A DNA stretch of 39,179 nucleotides, taken from contig CALFDH010000037.1 in assembly GCA_937950405.1 (NCBI GenBank), positions 1 through 39,179 of the forward strand, written 5' to 3'. The notes beneath the pieces are model-generated. The model ran no database searches. It saw only the letters and a program-made list of their open reading frames with translations, and was not told where the DNA came from. Origin of the DNA: an uncultured Meiothermus sp. (GTDB lineage: Bacteria; Deinococcota; Deinococci; Deinococcales; Thermaceae). Shown in pieces: positions 31,970 through 38,556 of this stretch. The stretch's first letter is position 1, and each line of letters begins with the position of its first letter. Both the position numbers and the translations under genes were made by a program.

Positions 31970-32884
31970 ATGATTGCAGCGTTGTTCCCCGGTCAGGGGT
32001 CGCAGGAAATCGGCATGGGCAAGGCTTTATACGAGGGCTCGAGGGCGGCCCGCGAGGCCCTGGACCGGGCTGAGACCGCCCTGCCAGGGCTGCTCAGGCT
32101 GATGTGGGAGGGGCCCGAAGAAGAGCTTAAGCTCACCGCCAACCAGCAACCGGCACTGCTGGCTGTGGGTTATGCGGCTTTTCAGGCCTATCTGGAAGCG
32201 GGCGGAACCCTCCCCGACTTTGCCGCAGGCCACAGCCTGGGTGAGTGGACCGCCCACGTAGCCGCCGGAACCCTGAGCCTGGAAGATGGGTTGCGCCTGG
32301 TGCGCAAGCGGGGCGAGTACATGCAGGAGGCTGTGCCGGTGGGGGTGGGGGCCATGGCGGCGGTGCTCAAGGTGCCGGCCCAGACCCTTCAGGAACTGAC
32401 CGCAGATGTTGCCGGGGTGGAGGTGGCCAACTACAACTCGCCTGAGCAAACCGTCATCTCCGGAACCGCCGAGGGGGTGGCCCGGGCCGCCGAGGTACTG
32501 AAGGGCCACCGGGCCCGGGTGGTTGCGCTGCCGGTTTCGGCGCCCTTTCATTCCTCGTTGATGTGGCCTGCGCGGGAGCGTTTGCACGCCGATCTGTTCG
32601 AGGTGGAGCTGCATCCGCCTCGGTTTCCGGTTTATTCCAATGTGCTGGCCCAGCCCGAGACCCGGCCCGCCCTGATTCGGGAACTGCTCCTGGAGCAGAT
32701 TACCCATGCAGTGCGCTGGGTGGAAATTTTGCAGCATTTGAAGGAGCGGGGGGTCCAGACCTACCTCGAGTTCGGCTCCGGCAAGGTGCTCACCGGCCTG
32801 GTGGGGCGGACGCTGGAAGGGGTTGAAGCCCGCAGCCTTACCAACCCGTCGGAGATTGCCGAGCACCTGGCTGTGGTTGGGTAG
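31970..32884 (+). CDS. fabD: malonyl-CoA:ACP transacylase
   Basis: FabD loads malonyl groups onto ACP. The 304-residue protein begins with FPGQGSQEIGMGKAL, has the nucleophile Ser in AAGHSLGEW (about 89), and the His in VSAPFHSSLM. Length is standard. GGTGAGG precedes the ATG. It lies after fabH and is cut off from fabG by a family B element. Confidence 0.96.
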   Translation: MIAALFPGQGSQEIGMGKALYEGSRAAREALDRAETALPGLLRLMWEGPEEELKLTANQQPALLAVGYAAFQAYLEAGGTLPDFAAGHSLGEWTAHVAAGTLSLEDGLRLVRKRGEYMQEAVPVGVGAMAAVLKVPAQTLQELTADVAGVEVANYNSPEQTVISGTAEGVARAAEVLKGHRARVVALPVSAPFHSSLMWPARERLHADLFEVELHPPRFPVYSNVLAQPETRPALIRELLLEQITHAVRWVEILQHLKERGVQTYLEFGSGKVLTGLVGRTLEGVEARSLTNPSEIAEHLAVVG

Positions 32885-32933
32885 GCTCCTGGCATGGAGA
32901 AGATACCTTTTGGGGGTCTAAACTGAGCCATGA

Positions 32934-33135
32934 TACCGGATTCAAAAAGATACTTCACCAAACCAAAAAAACCAGGGGTTATCTTTTTGAATCCTAGAAT
33001 CCTAGAGCACACCCCTCCCTTCGGTTGGCGAAGAAAGCGTCTTTCTTCCAAGGGGCGGTATCGCCCTCCGCTACGCGGATAACTTCGGTCGGGCTAGATC
33101 GTCACCATTCGGTAATGAACTAACCGAATCTGGTA
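32934..33135 (-). mobile_element. MITE-like repeat family B, copy 5 (long, inverted)
   Basis: This 202-bp copy lies between fabD and fabG. It has ends TACCGGATTC and GAATCTGGTA, both hairpins (the first with two mismatches), and the extra central module also seen in copy 3. If its hairpins stop transcription, fabG and acpP need their own promoter. Confidence 0.88.
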
Positions 33136-33217
33136 TGAGACCTGCGAGATGGGCCCACAGGTTCAACAAGGACAGTCAGAGCGGGTGTTCGTTGGGTCAA
33201 AAAGGATTGGAGGAACA

Positions 33218-33955
33218 ATGCGAAAAGCGCTGGTAACGGGTTCTTCGAGAGGAATCGGCAAGGCCATTGCGCTGGAACTGGCCCGCCGGGGTTATGCGCT
33301 GGTCGTACACTATGCGGGCAACCAGGCGGCTGCCGAGGCTACGGCTGCCGAAGCCAGGGAGCTGGGCGCAGGCCAGGTGGTGGTTCTGGGGGCCGACCTG
33401 CGCAGCCCGCAGGCTGCGCAGAAGCTCGTGTTGGATGCCAGTACGGCCCTGGGGGGCCTCGAGGTCTTAGTCAACAACGCCGGCATCACCCGCGATACCC
33501 TGCTGATCCGCATGAAAGACGAGGACTGGGACACGGTGATTGCTACCAACCTGAGCGCCATCTTCCACACCACCCGCGAGGCCATCAAACTCATGATGCG
33601 GGCTAGGTGGGGCCGGGTGATCAACATCAGCAGTGTGGTGGGCATTCTGGGCAACTCTGGTCAGGCCAATTACGTGGCGGCCAAGGCGGGCCTGATTGGC
33701 TTTACCAGGTCGGTGGCTAAGGAATACGCTACCCGTGGCATTACCGTTAATGCGGTGGCGCCTGGGTTTATCGAGTCGGACATGACCGCCAGCCTGCCCG
33801 AGAACGTGGTGGCTGAATACCTGAAACAGATTCCCGCCGGTCGCCTGGGCCGGCCCGAGGAGGTGGCCAAGGCAGTGGCGTTCCTGGCCTCGGACGATGC
33901 CGCTTACATCAATGGGCAGACCCTTTGCGTAGACGGGGGCATGACCCCACACTAA
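33218..33955 (+). CDS. fabG: 3-oxoacyl-ACP reductase
   Basis: FabG reduces 3-oxoacyl-ACP with NADPH. The 245-residue short-chain dehydrogenase has the cofactor motif TGSSRGIGKA (about 7-16), NNAG, the catalytic Ser in INISSVVG, and Tyr and Lys in NYVAAKAGL. It ends with the usual GQTLCVDGGM. The start ATG at 33218 has GGAGGAA upstream; the frame runs 23 codons further towards the family B element without family support. acpP follows after 93 bases. Confidence 0.95.
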   Translation: MRKALVTGSSRGIGKAIALELARRGYALVVHYAGNQAAAEATAAEARELGAGQVVVLGADLRSPQAAQKLVLDASTALGGLEVLVNNAGITRDTLLIRMKDEDWDTVIATNLSAIFHTTREAIKLMMRARWGRVINISSVVGILGNSGQANYVAAKAGLIGFTRSVAKEYATRGITVNAVAPGFIESDMTASLPENVVAEYLKQIPAGRLGRPEEVAKAVAFLASDDAAYINGQTLCVDGGMTPH

Positions 33956-34000
33956 ACCTCGAGCCCAACGGCACAAAGCCCCCCGCCGGTTTTGATGTGG

Positions 34001-34006
34001 TAGAAT
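34001..34006 (+). promoter_or_regulatory. possible -10 hexamer TAGAAT of acpP
   Basis: TAGAAT, with TG four bases before it, lies 43 bases before the acpP ATG and would give a leader with a ribosome binding site. The -35 is not clear. A separate acpP promoter is common. Confidence 0.4.
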
Positions 34007-34048
34007 CCCGCACGGAAGTACAGACCCTAACCCAATGGAGGTTGTAGT

Positions 34049-34282
34049 ATGGCAATCCTAGACGATGTAAAAGAAGTAATCGTAGATAAACTCGGCGTAG
34101 ATGCAGACAAAGTAGTCCCCGAAGCCCGCTTTATCGAAGACCTGGGCGCGGACAGCCTCGATACGGTAGAACTCATCATGGGCCTGGAGGACAAGTTCGG
34201 CTTGGAAATCTCCGATGAGGACGCAGAAAAGATTCGTACCGTGCAGGATGCAATTAACTTTATCGAGAGCAAGAAGGCCTGA
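34049..34282 (+). CDS. acpP: acyl carrier protein
   Basis: The 77-residue acidic protein carries growing acyl chains on a phosphopantetheine arm attached to Ser 36 in [11 protein letters not shown], the invariant ACP motif. Length and helix pattern are standard. GGAGG lies upstream of the ATG. Base use is more AT-rich at the start than in neighbours, as usual for highly expressed small genes. A strong terminator follows, and then a family C element. Confidence 0.97.
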   Translation: MAILDDVKEVIVDKLGVDADKVVPEARFIEDLGADSLDTVELIMGLEDKFGLEISDEDAEKIRTVQDAINFIESKKA

Positions 34283-34305
34283 ACGTTTTTGAGACCGTCT
34301 CCAGT

Positions 34306-34328
34306 CCGGGGGCGTAGGCCCCCGGTTT
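34306..34328 (+). terminator. intrinsic terminator after acpP
   Basis: An 8-bp all-GC stem (CCGGGGGC with GCCCCCGG) with a GTAG loop is followed by TTT, 24 bases after the stop codon. Confidence 0.75.
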
Positions 34329-34339
34329 CGCTGGATGTG

Positions 34340-34505
34340 CAGGCTCTTATTATTTGTACAGACATCGTTGTGGTAACCCCTCGCTTGGCGACACCGGGTT
34401 ACTGCTAGAAATGTTTTATTCGGCAAAATAGGCACTGAACTAACCGGCGGTGTCGGTACCCTCTCCCGAAAGGGGAGAGGGAAAAGGGAAAACGACATAA
34501 GCCTG
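34340..34505 (+). mobile_element. MITE-like repeat family C, copy 2, with perfect 10-bp target duplication
   Basis: The 166-bp element runs from CAGGCTCTTAT to ATAAGCCTG. It is flanked by identical 10-base direct repeats GCTGGATGTG at 34330-34339 and 34506-34515, the mark of transposition. An inner hairpin CTCTCCC/GGGAGAG lies near 34461-34480. No coding region. Confidence 0.92.
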
Positions 34506-34597
34506 GCTGGATGTGGTAGACACCAAGTGCTGCGGGATGCTATCTTGAGGCGTCTGGGAGTTTTCTGAGGTGGCCCATGTTGTGCGTCCGCAGGTCT

Positions 34598-34637
34598 GGC
34601 TATGGTAGGTAATGGCTCCATAGCCCGAAAAGCGGGC
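34598..34637 (+). other. two overlapping hairpins in the cold-shock gene leader
   Basis: GGCTATGG (34598-34605) pairs with CCATAGCC (34618-34625). GCCCG (34623-34627) pairs with CGGGC (34633-34637) around AAAAG. The two share bases 34623-34625 and so exclude each other, 82 bases upstream of the start codon of a cold-shock gene. The 204 bases from 34516 to 34719 hold no other supportable feature. Confidence 0.4.
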
Positions 34638-34719
34638 GAATAATTTTTGGGTAGTTCAGCGCCTTGGTCCTGGGCCGGGTTATGTGTTGCAGCAGGGGTT
34701 GCCCGTAGTAAGGAGCAGT

Positions 34720-34947
34720 ATGCAAAAAGGCAAAGTGAAGTGGTTCAATGCGGAAAAGGGCTATGGCTTTATTCAGCGTGAAGAAGGAGAGCCGGACGTA
34801 TTTGTACACTATAGTGCTATCCAGTCCCGTGGCTTCCGCACCCTGAACGAAGGCGATGTGGTGACCTTCGAGATTGAGCCGGGTAAGAATGGTAAAGGCC
34901 CCCAGGCCGCTAATGTAAACGTGGTGGAAGCGGCTAAGCGTTTCTAG
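34720..34947 (+). CDS. cold shock protein (CspA family)
   Basis: The 75-residue protein has the single OB-fold cold-shock domain with both RNA-binding motifs, KGYGFIQ (RNP1) and DVFVHY (RNP2), after [16 protein letters not shown] (split [10 protein letters not shown] and AEKGYGFIQ). These proteins melt RNA secondary structure and aid translation in the cold or in normal growth. AGGAG precedes the ATG at 34720; an upstream ATG in frame has no such site. A terminator follows 24 bases after the stop. Confidence 0.96.
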   Translation: MQKGKVKWFNAEKGYGFIQREEGEPDVFVHYSAIQSRGFRTLNEGDVVTFEIEPGKNGKGPQAANVNVVEAAKRF

Positions 34948-34970
34948 TCCTGTTTTTGGTGCTTTTTATA

Positions 34971-34993
34971 CCCTCGGGCAACCGGGGGTTTTT
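34971..34993 (+). terminator. intrinsic terminator of the cold shock gene
   Basis: A 7-bp stem (CCCTCGG with CCGGGGG, one T-G pair) capped by a GCAA tetraloop is followed by TTTTT. Confidence 0.85.
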
Positions 34994-35241
34994 GTTGCCG
35001 GATAGTCTCGTGAAATGGAGCAGTCTTCGTCCTGGACAAAACACTGCCCGCCTGAACGGGCGGTCACGGCCACGACAAGGACTGGCGTCACCAAGGCCCT
35101 CGCGTATACAAAGAATTTCATCCCGCCCCTAATAACGAGCATTTTGCGTCCAGGATGCAGTTATTATGTGACGTTAGACACAAGCACTTGGTTGAAAATT
35201 ACATCCAAATCAAATATGGGCAGATACAATCAGGACAGATC
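34994..35241. other. intergenic stretch before the GNAT gene
   Basis: No credible gene. There is a small hairpin GCCCG/CGGGC near 35047-35062 and a -10-like TACAAT at 35225-35230 before the GNAT gene. Composition is more AT-rich after 35100. Confidence 0.4.
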
Positions 35242-35715
35242 ATGAAAGTTTCTGCGCAACTCGACTTCCTGCCCGTCACCGCCGATTTAGCTTCTATTGT
35301 GCATAGTCTGTACCTGAATTGTCCCACCTATATCGCCCTGATTGGAGGTGACACGCCCACCCTCAACGATATTCGGCGTGAACTCGAGACCCTGCGCCAC
35401 GATACCCGGCGGCAGGCCTTGTTGTTACAGCATGAAGACCATGTGGTTGGATTTTTGGACTACAAGGTGGCCTACCCCGATCTGCACTCGGCTACCATCA
35501 GCCTGTTGCTGATAGACGAAAGCCTGCAAGGACGGGGCCTCGGCAAGGCTGCCGTAGAGCAGCTCGAGACCGTGCTTCGTGGCCGGATGGATCGCCTCTA
35601 TGCGGTGGTGTATGGCAACAACGAACAGGCCAAACGTTTCTGGGAGCGGGTCGGCTTTGAGCACCTGCGCGATAGCGGCCCCACCCTGAGCTGGTATCTG
35701 AAGCCCTTGAGGTAG
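35242..35715 (+). CDS. GNAT-family N-acetyltransferase
   Basis: The 157-residue protein has the acetyl-CoA binding motif of the GNAT fold in LQGRGLGKAAVEQLE (about 93-107, pattern Q/R-x-x-G-x-G/A), preceded by SLLLIDES, and the late motif GNNEQAKRFWERVGF. The acceptor is unknown; such single-domain enzymes modify amines of small molecules, antibiotics or proteins. AGGA lies seven bases upstream of the ATG at 35242. It stands alone. Confidence 0.9.
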   Translation: MKVSAQLDFLPVTADLASIVHSLYLNCPTYIALIGGDTPTLNDIRRELETLRHDTRRQALLLQHEDHVVGFLDYKVAYPDLHSATISLLLIDESLQGRGLGKAAVEQLETVLRGRMDRLYAVVYGNNEQAKRFWERVGFEHLRDSGPTLSWYLKPLR

Positions 35716-35860
35716 CCATAAAAAGCCTTGTCCTTCACCTGTTCCATCCAGAGATGGCAGATAGTGAACTTTAGCAATACCAACCGAGACACGACAGTTC
35801 TTCGTGGTGGCCTCAGGTTTCATTTCGTGGCCTGAACCAGGGCTTTTGGCCTTTGGCATA

Positions 35861-35989
35861 TACCAAACTAACCTGAACCCCTTTCCTTCTCCCCTTGCGG
35901 GAGAAGGTGGCGACACCCCGCCAGCAGTCTAGGAGAATAGTGTTGGAGACGCCATTAACTGCATTTGGGGTGTCGCCGGATGAGGGGTA
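35861..35989. mobile_element. diverged MITE-like element related to family C
   Basis: The stretch begins TACCAAACTAACC and ends GGGGTA. Its inner parts match reversed family C in order: a CTCCCC/GGGAG hairpin, GACACC, then GGTGTCGCC and GAGGGGT. GGCGACACCCC near 35909 is mirrored by GGGGTGTCGCC near 35967. The typical CAGGCTC ends are missing. Outer bases TGGCAT and ATGCCA are also inverted. From 35990 to 36093 I see only structured GC-rich sequence before the SDR gene. Confidence 0.55.
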
Positions 35990-36093
35990 TAAGAATGCCA
36001 CTCAAAAATAACTATCCGGGTATATTCGCTACTATAGCCATCGGCCCGCTAGTGAAGCGGCCAGGGCATTGGAATGGTGCTGGCCGATTTCCG

Positions 36094-36099
36094 TAAGAT
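36094..36099 (+). promoter_or_regulatory. -10 hexamer TAAGAT of the atypical SDR gene
   Basis: TAAGAT is followed by seven bases and the ATG at 36107, with no ribosome binding site. TTGGAA lies 19 bases upstream. The message is probably leaderless. Confidence 0.5.
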
Positions 36100-36106
36100 C
36101 GGGCTT

Positions 36107-36892
36107 ATGGACCTTGGAATCGCAGGCAGACTTACGCTGGTGACGGGCGCTTCGCAGGGGATAGGACGGGCCATTGCCACCACCTTGGCGAAGGAAGGGG
36201 CAAAAGTGGTGGTTGCTGCTCGCAGCGCGGAAAAACTGCAAGAGCTGGTGCGCGAAATCGAGCGGAATGGGGGAGAAGCCTATGCCATTGCCGCCGATAT
36301 TGCCAAGCCGGATGAACTGGAGCGACTGGTGGCTGAGGCCCAGAGCCTGGGAACCGTTGAACTCTTGCTGGGCAACACGGGCGGCCCTAAGCCGGGTGCA
36401 GCCCAGCACCAGAAAGCCCGGGACTTTCAGGCTGCCGCTGAGCAGTTGTTGTACCCGATGGTGAGCCTGGTGAATGCCTTGGTGCCGGGGATGCAGTCGC
36501 GGCACTTCGGACGAATCCTCTTTATCACTTCGCTGGCCGTCAAAGAACCCATCGAGAACCTGGCCCTCTCCAACACCCTTCGCGCTGCGCTGACCGGCTA
36601 TGCCAAAACCCTCGCCAGGGAAGTAGCAGCGGCAGGCATCACGGTCAACACCCTGGGGCCAGGCTATACCCTTACCGAGCGGGTCGAGGAGGTATTTGCT
36701 TTCCGCGCCCAGAACCAGGGCATCAGCCTGGAAGCAGCTTATGCCCAGCAGACCGCGCAAATTCCGGCAGGCCGCATGGCCTCGCCGCAGGAGATAGCCG
36801 ATGTGGCGGTTTTTTTGTTATCGGCCAGGGCCAGCTATCTGACCGGTCAGGCCCTCATGGTAGAGGGCGGGGCCATTCGCGGGCTGTTGTGA
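36107..36892 (+). CDS. short-chain dehydrogenase-like protein without the usual catalytic pair
   Basis: The 261-residue protein has the SDR Rossmann fold with TGASQGIGRA, the AADIAKPDEL region, NTGGP in place of NNAG, and the catalytic Ser in LFITSLAVKEP. Where SDRs carry Tyr-x-x-x-Lys it reads LALSNTLRAALTGYAKTLA, so both Tyr and Lys are missing. A known FabG-like branch shares this change, and its activity is not established. The end GQALMVEGGA is normal. I chose ATG 36107, which fits the SDR start and the -10 hexamer; the frame extends 11 codons further. Annotation as a FabG-type reductase would be misleading. Confidence 0.88.
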   Translation: MDLGIAGRLTLVTGASQGIGRAIATTLAKEGAKVVVAARSAEKLQELVREIERNGGEAYAIAADIAKPDELERLVAEAQSLGTVELLLGNTGGPKPGAAQHQKARDFQAAAEQLLYPMVSLVNALVPGMQSRHFGRILFITSLAVKEPIENLALSNTLRAALTGYAKTLAREVAAAGITVNTLGPGYTLTERVEEVFAFRAQNQGISLEAAYAQQTAQIPAGRMASPQEIADVAVFLLSARASYLTGQALMVEGGAIRGLL

Positions 36893-36946
36893 TGGGATAG
36901 GCTTCTTGTACAAGTTGCGGGTGTTTGTAGCAACATAGGAAGCACT

Positions 36947-37186
36947 TCATTGTTGTTTGGGGCTCAAGTTTTCCCCCAAGTAGCGAAACCTCGGCACTGG
37001 TTTGCCGTCTACTTCCACATCTTCTAAAAACATGGTCAGGGGACGTATCCACAGGGTTTCGGGCTCGACGCCATAACGGGTTTCGTAGACCACATACCAC
37101 TCCTCGGTTTCGGAATGCCGGGCCAGGCCGTGCACCCAGTAGTGCTTGCCCTTGTAGTGTTGGTACAGGCCTGGTTTGAGCTGCAT
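36947..37186 (-). CDS. DUF1653 family protein
   Basis: The 79-residue protein matches DUF1653: LKPGLYQHYKGKHYWVHGLARHSETEEWYVVYE (split LKPGLYQHYKGKHYW and VHGLARHSETEEWYVVYE), then WIRPLTMFLEDVEVDGKPVPRF. The family is widespread and uncharacterised; a small SH3-like beta domain is likely. A GAGGTAAG precedes the ATG. It is convergent with the SDR gene and lies downstream of acuC on the same strand, separated by a family C element. Confidence 0.9.
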   Translation of the reverse strand: MQLKPGLYQHYKGKHYWVHGLARHSETEEWYVVYETRYGVEPETLWIRPLTMFLEDVEVDGKPVPRFRYLGENLSPKQQ

Positions 37187-37267
37187 TCTTACCTCACCTC
37201 ACCTTACATCAAAATCTTTGTGTACAAAGTATGAGCCAGTAGCGAGTGTTGTCTTTTTTCAATGCCA

Positions 37268-37418
37268 CAGGCTCTTATCGTTATCGTTGCAACCCCTCAA
37301 CCGACGACGTTGGGTTGCCGCTAGAACCGCTTAATCGGCCAAATGAATACCATTAGCTGGTGGCGTCGCCGCTCTCTTCTGCAAGGGGAGAGGGAAATGG
37401 GAAAAAGATAAAAGCCTG
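37268..37418 (+). mobile_element. MITE-like repeat family C, copy 3, at the acuC stop codon
   Basis: The 151-bp element has ends CAGGCTCTTATC and AAAAGCCTG. Flanking 10-base repeats TTCAATGCCA (37258-37267) and TTCAAAGCCA (37419-37428) agree at nine of ten positions. The right repeat contains the acuC stop codon (37420-37422), so the target was the very end of that gene. Confidence 0.9.
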
Positions 37419-37419
37419 T

Positions 37420-38556
37420 TCAAAGCCAGTAAGGTCGCACCGACTCGAGCATCCGCTCGGTCACCTGGCGGTTGCGCCGCTCGATTTCGGGTTTACGGGG
37501 GATTTCCGGGTAGCAGCCTTCGGGGTCGAGGAGGGTGTGGGTGAGGAAGTGGCCGAGGTGGGTGCCCCAGCGCCTGAGCCAGGGCTCGGGAAGGTGGTCG
37601 GGGAGGGGCAAGCCTTGCAGGGTCAGGTAGAGGATGGCCCAGATGCGGCTGGTGGCATCCAGGCTGTAACCACCGCCCAGGGTGTAAACTGCGTTGCCAC
37701 CGGAAAAATCGGCTACGTACTGTCGCAGGAGCGGGAAAATTTTGGTGTAGACCTGGGTGGTCAGCAGAATTTCAGCCAGGGGATCCTGGTAGTGGGCGTC
37801 GGCCCCGCACTGGATCACCATGGCATCGGGGCGGAACCAGCGCAGGGCGGGCTCGAGGCCCATCTGCAAGACCTCCAGGTAGGAATCGTCCTCGGTAAAG
37901 GGCTCCAGCGGGATATTCAGCTTGCGCCCGGTGCCCTCGGCCTTGCCGATTTCGTGGGTGTGGCCGGTGCCGGGGTAGAGGTAGCGGCCCGACTCGTGGA
38001 TCGAGAAGGTGAGTACGTTTGGGTCGTCGTAGTGAATCCACTGCACCCCGTCGCCGTGGTGCACGTCAATATCAACGTAGGCTACCCGCAAACCCTGGTT
38101 AGTCAGGTGACGAATGGCGACCGAGAGGTCGTTATAGACGCAAAACCCCGAGGCCAGGTCTTTCTGGGCATGGTGCAGGCCACCCCCCAACTGCAAGACC
38201 TCTTTGGCCTGGCCGCTCGAGATCATCTTTGCTGCTGTGAGCGTGCCCCCCACCAGCCAGCGGGCGGCCTCGTCCATACCGGGAAAGATGGGGGTGTCGG
38301 CGGTGCCGATGCCGTAGTGATCAAAATCGGGCGAGCGCTCCCCCCGTCCAGCGGCCTCCACCCGCCGCACAAACGACTCCAGATGCACGCTGCGCACGTC
38401 CTCGCGGGTGGCCTGGGCGGGTTCGACAAAATGCAGGGGGTGGCCCAGATGTTCCAGTAAATCCAGCAACATCTCGAGCCGTACCGGGCTGAAGGGGTGT
38501 TGCGGCCCAAAGTTGTAGAGCTTGTATTGGGGGCTGTAGATGACAGGAACGCTCAT
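37420..38556 (-). CDS. acuC: AcuC-type histone deacetylase-family protein
   Basis: The 378-residue protein belongs to the zinc-dependent deacetylase (HDAC) superfamily: HPFSPVRLEMLLDLL at the start, GGGLHHAQKDLASGFCVYND with the active-site His pair, YVDIDVHHGDGVQWIHYDD with the zinc ligands, and the C-terminal TLGGGYSLDATSRIWA. In Bacillus AcuC deacetylates and so reactivates acetyl-CoA synthetase; no acsA is in view here. The ATG overlaps the end of the upstream acuB-like gene (ATGA), so the two are an operon. The gene's final codons were the insertion point of family C copy 3. Confidence 0.92.
   Translation of the reverse strand: MSVPVIYSPQYKLYNFGPQHPFSPVRLEMLLDLLEHLGHPLHFVEPAQATREDVRSVHLESFVRRVEAAGRGERSPDFDHYGIGTADTPIFPGMDEAARWLVGGTLTAAKMISSGQAKEVLQLGGGLHHAQKDLASGFCVYNDLSVAIRHLTNQGLRVAYVDIDVHHGDGVQWIHYDDPNVLTFSIHESGRYLYPGTGHTHEIGKAEGTGRKLNIPLEPFTEDDSYLEVLQMGLEPALRWFRPDAMVIQCGADAHYQDPLAEILLTTQVYTKIFPLLRQYVADFSGGNAVYTLGGGYSLDATSRIWAILYLTLQGLPLPDHLPEPWLRRWGTHLGHFLTHTLLDPEGCYPEIPRKPEIERRNRQVTERMLESVRPYWL

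Noticed and set aside
35015-35245. 76-codon frame before the GNAT gene
   Set aside because: No family features, no ribosome binding site, and composition typical of non-coding DNA.
36040-36110. Sequence starting GGCCCGCTAGTGAAGCGG, similar to the 5' half of a tRNA-Glu
   Set aside because: It is better explained as a bulged hairpin (GGCC-GCT with AGC-GGCC); there is no anticodon arm, no T arm and no matching 3' acceptor strand.
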